Positions 35,597-44,953 of a stretch of 64,000 nucleotides of DNA are shown here, in pieces (the stretch's first letter is position 1; every line of letters starts with the position of its first letter). Under the pieces are notes generated by a model that saw only the letters and a program-made list of their open reading frames with translations, searched no databases and was not told the DNA's origin. This stretch comes from Lewinellaceae bacterium. Its GTDB lineage: Bacteria; Bacteroidota; Bacteroidia; Chitinophagales; Saprospiraceae. The DNA is taken from assembly GCA_020636375.1 (NCBI GenBank), contig JACJXZ010000002.1, positions 744,001 through 808,000 of the forward strand, in the 5' to 3' direction. A program made the position numbers and the translations under genes.

Positions 35597-36105
35597 GACC
35601 GGCGGTTGTTAGGGATGGCCTGGAGAGCGAAGGCCGTTACTTTTATAACTGAAAAAAGGTAACTATTTAGCAGCCCTCCGCTTTTTAGCCACAAAGACAC
35701 AAAAACCTGCCGGCCGCTGGCACAGCAGGCGGGCACTAAGATTCCACAAAGCCTTGGTGCCATCTTGGTGTTTTGGTGTCTTCGTGGCAAAGACATCAGG
35801 CCCACCTAAATAGTTACGAAAAAAACTAGAAAATTCAATTAAAAAAGCTTAATTATAACTCTTTTTCCAAATAAACACATTTAAAAAATCCTAGAAATCT
35901 AAAAAATTGTACTTTCCTTCCGCAGCTAATAAGCCTATTTTTATGCTGTGAACTTCAAAAATGGAATGACGGCTGTGCATAAGTGCTAAGCGAGCCTTTG
36001 TGAATCTTTGTGCCTTAGTGTCTTTGTGGCTGGAAAAGCGCCCATGCGCAGTAGCATAAAAAGGCTGCCCCCACCCATCCCATGAAAAAAGAAAACCCGA
36101 GTTTC
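35597..36105. other. 509-bp intergenic region with CTTTGTG words and an AT-rich core
   Basis: No gene is supported. 35659-35817 is an element bounded by inverted repeats (listed separately). Degenerate words of the type CACAAAGACAC / CTTTGTGTC fill 35690-35790 and recur at 35998-36033 (CTTTGTGCCTTAGTGTCTTT). An AT-rich, featureless stretch lies at 35820-35940 and may contain the promoter of the gene at 36106. Confidence 0.6.
35659..35817. repeat. 159-bp element with GTAACTATTTAG terminal inverted repeats
   Basis: Left end GTAACTATTTAGC (35659-35671) and right end CTAAATAGTTAC (35806-35817) are perfect complements over 12 bp; both are flanked by GAAAAAA tracts. The interior holds CACAAAGACAC-type words and no coding capacity. 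A second pair with nearly the same ends occurs at 51575-51641. Confidence 0.75.
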
Positions 36106-39100
36106 ATGAAAAAGCTATTCTCTTTGTTCGTTGCGATCTCTGTATTATCGCTGTCTGCCGAAGCCCAGGAATGCCTGATGCTGCGGCTTTCCCAGGCTGA
36201 GGCCCGGGCCGGCGATACGGCCGATATCCACCTGACGTACCACGGCGTCGTGCCGTTCGTCGGTTTCGGCTTTTCTATAACTTACGACGGGGCGGTTTTA
36301 CAACCCATTGCTGTGGATGGAGAACACCCCGCCCTGGCCAGCGAGAATGTTTTTGGGGCCATTATCGAACCCCAGGGCACCCCGGGAATCTCCTTTCTTG
36401 GCTATACCGACGACCTCGAACCCGTCACCGGCCTGCAGGACGGAGACACCCTGTACACCATCCGGTTTGCCGTCCTCGCTTCAACTGCCTGGTCTCCGGT
36501 CCGGTTTGCCGACGGCACAACGCCGATCGAACTGGTTGGCACCCAGGGGTTCAGCTATGCCCCTACCTCCTATTTCCTGCTGGACGGCGGCATCGGCGCC
36601 AACAGCAATGCCCTGCCGCAAGCCAGCCTGGCCGGCGCCTGCCTGGGCCGGCCCGATTGCAATGACCCCAACAGCGGCGCCATCAACCTCCTGGCCGAAC
36701 CGGGCGCGGAACCCGTCACCGTTGCCTGGTCCGACCCGAATTCCAACGTGCTGTCTACTGACTTGTCTCCCGGCAACCTCCCGGCCGGCACCTACTTCCT
36801 GGAAATAACCGGCCCTTCCGGCCCTGCCCGCACCGGCCGAGCCCGCCTGTACGCAGACGCCCTACACGTCCGCCCCGAAGTGACGGCGGCCTCCTGCGCC
36901 GGCCCGCCCGACGGCAGCGCCAGCCTGCAGGTTTCAGATACGGGCGGCGGCGCATTGGCCTACGCATGGTCCGACGGCAGCACCCTGCCCCAACTGGAAA
37001 ACGCAGCCGCCGGCAGTTATTCCGTAACCGTCACCTCTACGGAGACCGGCTGCACAACAACAGCATCCGTCGAGGTCGGCCAGCGGGCAGCGATGTACTT
37101 CACCGGATCGACGGTCCGGCCCGTAGTCTGCGACGAAACCAATTCCGGCGCCATCAACCTCAGCCTCAGCGGGCCGGACGCCAACGGCCTGATCTACGAG
37201 TGGGGCAACGGCGCATTGGGTACCAGCCGGCAAAACCTTACCCCCGGCAGCTATGCCGTCACGGTGTCCAACAGCGCCGGCTGCAGCCGCTCCCGGGTTT
37301 TTGAGGTTCCCCGCCAGGACGGCCTCCACCTGAATGCCCAGCAGGCAAGCCAATGGCTCAACTGCATCAACCCCTCCGGCTTCATCGACCTGGCGCCGCC
37401 CCGCCTAAGCAATTTCATAGAATACGCCTGGAGCAACTTCCAAACCACGGAAGACCTCTCCGGCCTCGCCCCGGGCAACTACTCGGTCAGCGTTTACGAC
37501 CCGGCCACCGGATGCTCCGGAACCAAAAACTTTGCCTTCGGGCGCGAACCGATAGAAACCACGCCCAATGTAGTTTGCACGGCTGGCCCCGACGGGCAGC
37601 AGCTCACCGTCATGGCAGTCGCCTGGGGCGGAGGCAGCAGCGTCCCGCCTTTCCGCTTCGATTGGAGCGGGGGTTATGAGATTGATTCCGGCACATTCCA
37701 TTCCACCATCCTGGCAGCGGAGGGAGAATCCTACAGCGTCACCATAACCGACGTGCTGGGATGCCAGGAGGTAATGGCGCCCATCCTCGCCGAATGCCTC
37801 TCCGGATCGGAAAACGGCCCCGGCGCCCCGACTGCGCACAACCCGCCGGCAACGATTGAATCCGGACAGGCCGCCTTCAGCATGAGCGCCCTCGCCACGA
37901 GCGGCAGCCCGGGAGAAGTGGTGTGCGTGCCCATACAGGCAGGCGAAACAGCTGAACTGGAACGCTTCCGCTTCAGCTTCTCCTGGGACCCCTCCATGCT
38001 GGAATACCAAAGCATAGAAATCGTAGACCCTTCTTTCGAAAACACTGTCTTCTACCGGGATTTCTACCCCCATCTCGGCATAGACTGGGAATATGCCGGC
38101 GCCCCGCTGGCCCTCGACACGCCAACCACCGCCTACCAGGTTTGCTTTGAAATCCTGGCAGACAAGGGCAACGCCTTCCTTTGGAACAGCCCATACCCCC
38201 TGGAGAACCGCTATGATTCCCCGGCAGGCCAGCAAATCCTCGTCTTCCGGGAAAATGCCGTCCGCATAAATTGCGACACGCCCCTGAACGTATCGGTGGA
38301 AGAAGCCTCCTCCCCTACCCTTCCCGGCAGCCAGGACGGCTTCATCCGGCTGTCCACGCCCGGCGGCAGCCCGGTTCATTCCTTTGAATGGATCCGCGCC
38401 GATACGGTTTTCCTGGCCGGCAACCACCGCCTCCTGCAAAACCTGGGGCCGGGAACCTACAGCGTCCGGGTGGAAGACAGAGACAACTGCGCCGCCCTCA
38501 TCGAAGGGATCACCTTAGAGTCCGCCGTTTCCATTCAGGACACCACCATCTGCCCCGGCGACAGCCTGCAGCTGTCCGTCGACGCGCCGGGCGCCGTAAG
38601 TTATTCCTGGGAACCGGCCTTCCTGCTCAGCTGCGGCGATTGCCCCAACCCCGTCACCGAACCGCTGTTCGGCGACCAAACCTTTATGGTGACCACGACG
38701 GATGCCCTGGGGGCCGAGACGACGACCGAGATCAACGTCTTCGTGCGCAACTACCTCGACTTCGGCCTGCTGCCCTTCTCCAACAGCCCCGTCTGCGAGG
38801 GCGATACCCTGGCGTTCAACCCCAACGTCATCGGCGGGCAGTCCTACGCCTGGGCCGATCCCAACCAGGTGGTTTTCTCTACGGCCCCCTTCCCTCTTAT
38901 CCCCGATGTCAGCCCGACCGACGCCGGGACCTATTCTCTGGACCTTATAGATGATATTGGCTGTGAGGTCGGCGCGTCCTTCGATGTCCAGGTATTTCCC
39001 TCCTTCCTGGCCGATATCAGCGCCACCCCTGCCACCTGCAATGGCCTGTGCGACGGCGCCGCCAGCCTGGCCATCAGCGGCGGCACGCCGCCCTACCTGA

Positions 39101-41226
39101 TAAGCTGGGACGAAGGGCTCAACTGGAGTTCCGATACCTCCCTCGCCGGCCTGTGTGCCGGCACCTACCCGGTATGGGTAATGGACGAAAACTGCCTGCA
39201 AAAGCTGGAGGCCACAATCGTAGAGGCCGAGCCGCTGAGCGCCAGCTTCAACATTGGCCCCCCCTTTTGCCCCGGCGGCGACATCACCATCGAAATCTTC
39301 AACTTCAGCGGAGGGGCCGGCAGCGGCACCCAGTACTTCTACTCCATCAACGGGGGGCAAACTTTCCAGCCGACGTTCGACGTGCCCTGGCCAATTCCGG
39401 CAACGACGGCTTCCATTGTTATCCGGGACGATGCCGGCTGCCAAAGCACCTACCCCATCGACGTGATGCTTCCGGAACCGATCCGTGCCGACATCAGCAT
39501 CACCAACGCTTCCTGCATCAGCCAGGACGACGGCCGGATTACGATCAACGCCGTAACCGGAGGCACGCCTCCTTATACCTATTTCCTCGACGGGATACAG
39601 TACCCTCAGATAGATTTCCCGCTGGTAGTTGATGATTACAGCCTGGTGATTATGGATGCCAATGCCTGCACTGCGGAATATCCCATCGTCATTTCCACCA
39701 ACCCCATCGACGCCATCACCAACGACACCGTCATCTGCGCGGGCGAGTTGGCCCTGCTGCAGGCCGATGCGCCCGGCGCGGTGGCCGCACAGTGGTCGCC
39801 CGCAACCGGCCTCGCCGCTCCGGATCAGCTCAGTACCCTGGCATCTCCGACGGTTAGCACCACCTATGTGCTTACGGTGGTAGACGATGAAGGCTGCATG
39901 GGCACGGACAGCGTACAGGTAGCCGTCCTGGCGGGCATACCCTGCCGGGAGGAGTGGCGCGACACCCTGTCCGTCGGCGAATCCGGCCTGTGGTGCAGCG
40001 TGGCCAGCCAGTTCGGCTCGCCCATTCCCTATGGCATTACCGAACTGGGGTGCGGCAACGGGCTGGGCATTGCCGGCATCGACGTCGACAGCCTGGGGCC
40101 CTGCGTTGCCTACACGGGCCTGGCGCCAGGCCAGGATACGCTGTGCCTCACCATCTGCGAACTGATCGATACAGCCAATTGCTGGGAGGCCTTCCTCTAC
40201 CTCACCGTCACCGAAACCCTGGTATGGCCCGGCGACACCGATTCCAGCGGCCTGGTGGATCAGTACGACCTGCTCAATATCGGCCTGGGTTATGGCACAA
40301 CAGGGCCCATTCGCCCCGACGCCAGCCTGGAGTGGCTGGGCCAGCCCGCTCCTTTATGGGGGATTTCCACCCCGGCTTCCGGCATCGACTACCGCCACAT
40401 CGACGCCGATGGTAACGGCGCGATCGACACCGGCGACACCCTCGCCATCAACCAGAACTGGGGGCTGGCGTGGGAAGACGGCAACGGGCGCCCCGGCGGC
40501 AACCCTCCCCCAACCACCGCCGGCGGCCCGCCCTTCTACCTGCATCCGGACACCCTCATCGAAGGCACCACCATGCAACTGCCTCTCATCCTGGGCACGG
40601 AGGAAACGCCCGCCGCCGGCGTCTACGGGCTGGCCTTCAGCCTCTATTTCGACGAATCGGTCGTCCAGGACGGCAGCGCCGCCCTGGTGCTGTCTGACTC
40701 CTGGCTGGGCGACCCCGCCCAGAACCTGATCTACATGCAGCGCCGGGACGACGGCGCCGGCCGCATCGATGCCGGCATCACCCGCATCGACGGCATCGAC
40801 GCCGACGGCTACGGGCCCATCGGCGACCTGTTCATCACCATCGAGGATGACATCCTGGCCCGGAACCTCGATCTCGAAGCCCTGTTCGAAATCCGCGACG
40901 TGCGCATCATCAACTACCAGGAAGAACTCCTCCCCGTCGACACCCCGCCGACTATCGCCCCGGTTCTGAGCAGCCGGCAGGAACCGCCCCTGCCCGGCCG
41001 CCTCCGACTGTCGCCCAACCCGGCCCGCCGCCACTTCCGGCTGAGCGGGCCAGAGATACCGCTGGAGCAGGTACAGCTCCTGAACGCCCTGGGCCAGCCG
41101 GTGCGGAACTGGCAGCGGCCCGAACCAGGCAAGCCGTTTTCCCTGGAGGGTGTGGTTCCGGGTTTATATCTGGTTAAAGCGAAGGCCGGCAACGCAGCCG
41201 GTGCCTGTTGGCTGGTGGTAGAGTAA
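36106..41226 (+). CDS. Large T9SS-secreted protein with cohesin-like modules, SprB-type repeats and a dockerin-like module
   Basis: 1706 aa from ATG 36106 (MKKLFSLFVAISVLSLSAEA, a signal peptide); an ATG at 36082 is a weaker start. Residue numbers below count from 36082. A cohesin-like beta-sandwich covers about 30-180 (RAGDTADIHLTYHGVVPFVG). Several ~70-residue SprB-type repeats (YAWSDGSTLPQLENAAAGSY is typical) fill 190-590 and 750-1350. A second cohesin-like domain lies at 595-735. A dockerin-like pair of Ca-binding loops occurs at about 1381-1475 (DTDSSGLVDQYD and DADGNGAIDTGD). A third cohesin-like domain follows (about 1490-1620), then a type A CTD (LSPNPARRHFRLSG ... VVPGLYLVKA). No catalytic domain is seen; an adhesive or scaffolding surface role is inferred. 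Confidence 0.88.
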   Translation: MKKLFSLFVAISVLSLSAEAQECLMLRLSQAEARAGDTADIHLTYHGVVPFVGFGFSITYDGAVLQPIAVDGEHPALASENVFGAIIEPQGTPGISFLGYTDDLEPVTGLQDGDTLYTIRFAVLASTAWSPVRFADGTTPIELVGTQGFSYAPTSYFLLDGGIGANSNALPQASLAGACLGRPDCNDPNSGAINLLAEPGAEPVTVAWSDPNSNVLSTDLSPGNLPAGTYFLEITGPSGPARTGRARLYADALHVRPEVTAASCAGPPDGSASLQVSDTGGGALAYAWSDGSTLPQLENAAAGSYSVTVTSTETGCTTTASVEVGQRAAMYFTGSTVRPVVCDETNSGAINLSLSGPDANGLIYEWGNGALGTSRQNLTPGSYAVTVSNSAGCSRSRVFEVPRQDGLHLNAQQASQWLNCINPSGFIDLAPPRLSNFIEYAWSNFQTTEDLSGLAPGNYSVSVYDPATGCSGTKNFAFGREPIETTPNVVCTAGPDGQQLTVMAVAWGGGSSVPPFRFDWSGGYEIDSGTFHSTILAAEGESYSVTITDVLGCQEVMAPILAECLSGSENGPGAPTAHNPPATIESGQAAFSMSALATSGSPGEVVCVPIQAGETAELERFRFSFSWDPSMLEYQSIEIVDPSFENTVFYRDFYPHLGIDWEYAGAPLALDTPTTAYQVCFEILADKGNAFLWNSPYPLENRYDSPAGQQILVFRENAVRINCDTPLNVSVEEASSPTLPGSQDGFIRLSTPGGSPVHSFEWIRADTVFLAGNHRLLQNLGPGTYSVRVEDRDNCAALIEGITLESAVSIQDTTICPGDSLQLSVDAPGAVSYSWEPAFLLSCGDCPNPVTEPLFGDQTFMVTTTDALGAETTTEINVFVRNYLDFGLLPFSNSPVCEGDTLAFNPNVIGGQSYAWADPNQVVFSTAPFPLIPDVSPTDAGTYSLDLIDDIGCEVGASFDVQVFPSFLADISATPATCNGLCDGAASLAISGGTPPYLISWDEGLNWSSDTSLAGLCAGTYPVWVMDENCLQKLEATIVEAEPLSASFNIGPPFCPGGDITIEIFNFSGGAGSGTQYFYSINGGQTFQPTFDVPWPIPATTASIVIRDDAGCQSTYPIDVMLPEPIRADISITNASCISQDDGRITINAVTGGTPPYTYFLDGIQYPQIDFPLVVDDYSLVIMDANACTAEYPIVISTNPIDAITNDTVICAGELALLQADAPGAVAAQWSPATGLAAPDQLSTLASPTVSTTYVLTVVDDEGCMGTDSVQVAVLAGIPCREEWRDTLSVGESGLWCSVASQFGSPIPYGITELGCGNGLGIAGIDVDSLGPCVAYTGLAPGQDTLCLTICELIDTANCWEAFLYLTVTETLVWPGDTDSSGLVDQYDLLNIGLGYGTTGPIRPDASLEWLGQPAPLWGISTPASGIDYRHIDADGNGAIDTGDTLAINQNWGLAWEDGNGRPGGNPPPTTAGGPPFYLHPDTLIEGTTMQLPLILGTEETPAAGVYGLAFSLYFDESVVQDGSAALVLSDSWLGDPAQNLIYMQRRDDGAGRIDAGITRIDGIDADGYGPIGDLFITIEDDILARNLDLEALFEIRDVRIINYQEELLPVDTPPTIAPVLSSRQEPPLPGRLRLSPNPARRHFRLSGPEIPLEQVQLLNALGQPVRNWQRPEPGKPFSLEGVVPGLYLVKAKAGNAAGACWLVVE

Positions 41227-41333
41227 GTGGACTTTGGACGTACAGCCATTTTAAGTCGGAAGTGCGAAAAATAGCAGAAAAAATCTATATTGGATTTTTT
41301 TACAGCTGCCGGCTATGATTCAACCGAAAAAGG

Positions 41334-42065
41334 ATGATCGACCAGATTAAGTATACCTACCGGGCCTACCGCTTCCGTTACAAAATCGACCCCGACGAGA
41401 TCAACTACCTGCGGGCGAACCTGAAAAAGGGCGACGTGGCGGTGGATATAGGGGCGCACAAAGGAGGCTACCTCTACTGGATGCGCAAGGGCGTAGGGAA
41501 AGAAGGAAAAGTGTTCGCTTTCGAACCGCAAAAGAAGTTATTCGACTACCTGCAAAGCATCGCCCGCCAGGAAAATGTGGTCATCGAACACATGGGCGTA
41601 TCGTCCGAAGAAGGGGAAGCGACGTTTTTTACGCCAAAAACCAAAAAGGGCGATTCTCCCGGGGCCAGGATTGGCCGCCTGGCCGGCGACGGGCAATACG
41701 ACGAAACAAAGATCCGGGTCACTACGCTGGACAAATATTTCCTGGAACGGGAAATATGCCCCACCCTCATAAAAATTGACGTGGAAGGCCACGAGGGCCA
41801 GGTCCTGCGCGGCGGCACCCGGCTGCTCAAAACCTGCCGGCCCCGGATCGTCATGGAATGCGAGAACCGGCACCTGAAGGAAGGGAGCGTTTTCGACGTT
41901 TTCAACATCCTGCTGGAATCAGGGTACCAGGGTTTCTTTTTCCAGGATAAAAAACTGCGGCCCCTCAATGAATTCAAAGCGGAAACCCACCAGAAAAGCG
42001 GGGAAGGCCGCTTCTGGGAGGCACCGGGGTACATCAATAATTTTATTTTCGAAAACCATCAGTAA
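41334..42065 (+). CDS. FkbM family SAM-dependent methyltransferase
   Basis: 243 aa. The SAM-binding motif VAVDIGAHKGGYLYWM is near residue 35, the ribose-binding acidic residue is in KVFAFEPQKKLFDYL (about 62), and FkbM-specific ITTLDKYF / IKIDVEGHEGQVLRGG-type blocks lie near residues 130-160 (VTTLDKYFLE and LIKIDVEGHEGQVLRG). Members O-methylate sugars or polyketides. An A-rich ribosome-binding site (AAAAAGG) precedes the ATG. It lies 107 bp after the large cohesin/dockerin protein and overlaps the 3' end of the convergent 964-aa protein gene by 7 nt. Glycan methylation of secreted proteins is a possible but unproven role. Confidence 0.88.
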   Translation: MIDQIKYTYRAYRFRYKIDPDEINYLRANLKKGDVAVDIGAHKGGYLYWMRKGVGKEGKVFAFEPQKKLFDYLQSIARQENVVIEHMGVSSEEGEATFFTPKTKKGDSPGARIGRLAGDGQYDETKIRVTTLDKYFLEREICPTLIKIDVEGHEGQVLRGGTRLLKTCRPRIVMECENRHLKEGSVFDVFNILLESGYQGFFFQDKKLRPLNEFKAETHQKSGEGRFWEAPGYINNFIFENHQ

Positions 42066-44953
42066 ACCACCGTCAGCGCTCCGTTCTCTATGATCACCTG
42101 CCCGGTGATCAGCTCCAGCTCTGCTACGAAGGCATAGGCGCCGGCGGGCACAAGCTTGCCCCTGAACAGGCCGTCCCACCCGAAATCCGGGTTGTTGGGC
42201 AGGAAATCTTCCCTGCTGTATACCATATTGCCCCATCGGTCCAGGATGCGCAGGGTGACGATGCGCCGGATTTCAGGGCCGGCGTACACGAAGAACACAT
42301 CATTGCGGCCGTCCTCGTTGGGCGAGAAGGCGTTGGGGATGAAGTAGCGGTATTTCTGCTCCACGAAGACCGTGATGCTGGCCGCGACGCGGCAGCCGTC
42401 GGTATCGGTAACGGTAACGGTATACGTAGTAGTCTGCTCCGGCCGGACGAAAGGCCTCCGGCAGTTGCTGCATCCCGGCGGCACCGGGAACCAGGCGATG
42501 GAGTCCACCCCAACGGAGTCCCGGTTGATGACGGCTTCCAGCAGCAGGCTGTCGCCAAAGGTGATTGTATTTTCCCCCCCGTTGGAGCGGACGACGAGCT
42601 GGACGTCCAGGGCAGCGCCGGCATCGATCGTGATTTCCGCGCTGCCCGCGCACTGGTTGGCGTCGATGACATAAACGGTATAACTGCCTCCGGAGAGGTT
42701 GAAAAATTGGGGGGACGGGCCGTAGTCCTCCCCGTCCAGGCTGTACAGGAAAGGCCCCGTACCGTTGACGACCGAGTCGACACTGATGGCCGCCTGGCCC
42801 GGCGAAAAGCAATCGCCGGCGGAAGCCGAGAGGAAAAGCTCGGGGGCCGTGCCGGCTTCGATCGTGATCTCCGCGCTGCCCTCGCATTGGTTGGCGTCGA
42901 TGACGTAGACAGTATAACTGCCCACTGAAAGGTTGGCAAACTCTGGCGACGGGCCGTAGCTCTGCCCGTCCAGGCTGTACAGGAAAGGCTCCGTACCGTT
43001 GACGACCGAGTCGACGCTGATGGCCGCCTCGCCCGGCGCAAAGCAGCCGCCGCCGGTGGCCGAGAGGAAAAGCTCGGGGAAAGTAACCTGCTCCTCGACG
43101 GCCACCGTATCGCCGGCGCGGCAGCCGGTCTGCTCATTGATGACCGTCAGGGCGTAAATGCCGGGGGTTTGCGCTTCCGGCGCAGCGCTGGCCGGGTCGC
43201 TAAGGGCGGCGCCTTCCAGCACTTCCCAGAGGTACCGGTACTCCGGGCCGGTACTGGTGGCCGGGCCTCCCAGGGTGACGGGCATGCCGTCGCAGCCAAT
43301 CGGCAGGGGCTGCCCGGCGTCGGCCGACGGGAGGGGAAGTACCTCAACTTCTACCTGGCTGCTGTCGGGCGGGCAACCGGCAGGGCCGTCGACAACATAT
43401 TGGAAAAGGTAATCCCCCGGCGCCAGCTGGGCCGGGCCGACCGTTGCCGCCACCGGGTCGAAAGCGCCGCCGGCGGAAACGGCAGAAATGTCCGTCCACA
43501 CGCCGCCGGGATCCTCGCCGGCGAGCAAATCCTGGAGCTGAAAGAGCGCCGCAGTGCCGGCACAGGCTTCCGCCTGCCCATCCTCGCCGGCATCGGCCGG
43601 CAGGTTGACGGTTACCGACAAATTGGCCGGCAGGTTGGAAAATACGCAGTTGGGCGCGCTGCTGTCCACCAGAGCCGTCAGCGACAAGGTGAAGGACTGG
43701 GGCGGCGTGATGGAAAAATCGGTGGCGCCCGCCTCCAGCCCATCGAGCGTAAAGGGAAGCAGGCCGGGATCGACGGTAAGGGAGAAGGGCCCCATGCTGG
43801 CGGTGTTGATATCCAGCGTGAAGACGGCCTCGTCGCCCAGGCAGATGGCCTGCGGGCCGTCGATGGCGACCGCCACTTCCGGGCAGGCAGCCGTGCTGCA
43901 GCTGACATCAACCGTAGTATTGCCGCACGGGCCATTGCTCAGAGCGGTGACCTCGAAATCCACCGTCGTTTCCGGGGCCAGGCCATCCACCAGATAGGTG
44001 GTGTCGTTGACAAATGCTCCGGCCTGCCCGGTGAGCACGCTGACGTCATAACCGGCGGCTCCGGCAACGGCGGGCCAGCTGACCTGCACCGAACCGGTGG
44101 TGCTGCTGCAGCTCACAGCCGGGGGCGGGGGCGGTTCGGCCAGCGTTATAGTAACGGAATCCTGGTATTCACACACCAGGCTGAAGCCGATATCGTCCAG
44201 GGCGAAGTCGTTGCCGGAAAGCTGAGTATTGAGGTTGACGATGCAGATGCGGGCCGTGCCGGCGTTGCCGGAAGGCCAGATTTCGAAGAAGCGCTGCCAG
44301 TCGCAGGTCGTTGAAGAAGCGTTGAAGGAAGTACCCAGCGGCAGGCCGTTGATGTAAAACTGCAGGTTGGCCGGGTTCTGGGCAACGACCGACGCCACCC
44401 AGGCGCTGAAGGCGTACTCCGCATTGGGCTGCACGCTGACCGTCTGGCACCAGACCGTATCCCGGACGGTGTTGCCGTTGACGACCAGCATGTTGCCGGC
44501 TGTCGTGGTGTGGTCGCCACAGGGAGAAAATCCCTGGTGGGTATTCCGGGGGTTGGTGGAGATGGCATACTGGCCTACGTTGTGGAGCAGGCCGTTGGGG
44601 CCGCCGGTGCCGTAGGAGTAGTCCGTATAAAAACCGATGTCGCCCAGGGTAAAGTCGCCGTTGAAGATCAGGTTCTGCGGGGCGGCGGCGCGGACGGTGA
44701 GGGTATAGGTGGCAGTAGCATTGGCTGTTGCCGTAGTTTGCAGGCTTCCGGGGCTGGACAGGCCGGTTGCCGGCGTCCAGGCTACCGACAGGGGGCCGCT
44801 GCCGCTGAAAACGCCGTTTAAGTTGACAACCTCCCCCGGCTGGCAGATGGCAGCATCGGCGCCGGCGTCCAGGTTCTCGTTGCAATTTTGAGCGCGGAGG
44901 CTGGCCGTTGTCAAAACGATCAACCCCATGAAGGCGATCAGTACCTTTTTCAT
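42059..44953 (-). CDS. T9SS-secreted surface protein with type B (gliding-associated) C-terminal domain
   Basis: 964 aa. Signal peptide: KVLIAFMGLIVLTTASLRAQ. Residues 100-270 resemble a carbohydrate-binding-module-like beta-sandwich (NLIFNGDFTLGDIGFYTDYS ... NDFALDDIGFSLV). A fibronectin III-like domain follows (about 275-350), then PKD/SprB-type segments. Two 78-residue tandem repeats lie at about 623-700 and 701-778 with over 80% identity (each starts PELFLSA and ends DANQCxGSAEITI). The last ~90 residues are the type B CTD (FIPNAFSPNEDGRNDVFFVY ... ILDRWGNMVY ... PAGAYAFVAEL). Type B CTD proteins are exported by the T9SS and often act in adhesion or gliding. The 3' end overlaps the convergent FkbM gene by 7 nt. 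Confidence 0.9.
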   Translation of the reverse strand: MKKVLIAFMGLIVLTTASLRAQNCNENLDAGADAAICQPGEVVNLNGVFSGSGPLSVAWTPATGLSSPGSLQTTATANATATYTLTVRAAAPQNLIFNGDFTLGDIGFYTDYSYGTGGPNGLLHNVGQYAISTNPRNTHQGFSPCGDHTTTAGNMLVVNGNTVRDTVWCQTVSVQPNAEYAFSAWVASVVAQNPANLQFYINGLPLGTSFNASSTTCDWQRFFEIWPSGNAGTARICIVNLNTQLSGNDFALDDIGFSLVCEYQDSVTITLAEPPPPPAVSCSSTTGSVQVSWPAVAGAAGYDVSVLTGQAGAFVNDTTYLVDGLAPETTVDFEVTALSNGPCGNTTVDVSCSTAACPEVAVAIDGPQAICLGDEAVFTLDINTASMGPFSLTVDPGLLPFTLDGLEAGATDFSITPPQSFTLSLTALVDSSAPNCVFSNLPANLSVTVNLPADAGEDGQAEACAGTAALFQLQDLLAGEDPGGVWTDISAVSAGGAFDPVAATVGPAQLAPGDYLFQYVVDGPAGCPPDSSQVEVEVLPLPSADAGQPLPIGCDGMPVTLGGPATSTGPEYRYLWEVLEGAALSDPASAAPEAQTPGIYALTVINEQTGCRAGDTVAVEEQVTFPELFLSATGGGCFAPGEAAISVDSVVNGTEPFLYSLDGQSYGPSPEFANLSVGSYTVYVIDANQCEGSAEITIEAGTAPELFLSASAGDCFSPGQAAISVDSVVNGTGPFLYSLDGEDYGPSPQFFNLSGGSYTVYVIDANQCAGSAEITIDAGAALDVQLVVRSNGGENTITFGDSLLLEAVINRDSVGVDSIAWFPVPPGCSNCRRPFVRPEQTTTYTVTVTDTDGCRVAASITVFVEQKYRYFIPNAFSPNEDGRNDVFFVYAGPEIRRIVTLRILDRWGNMVYSREDFLPNNPDFGWDGLFRGKLVPAGAYAFVAELELITGQVIIENGALTVVY

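Noticed and set aside
43169..44314. 381-codon open frame on the + strand
   Set aside because: Antisense to the 964-aa type B CTD protein; no recognisable motifs.
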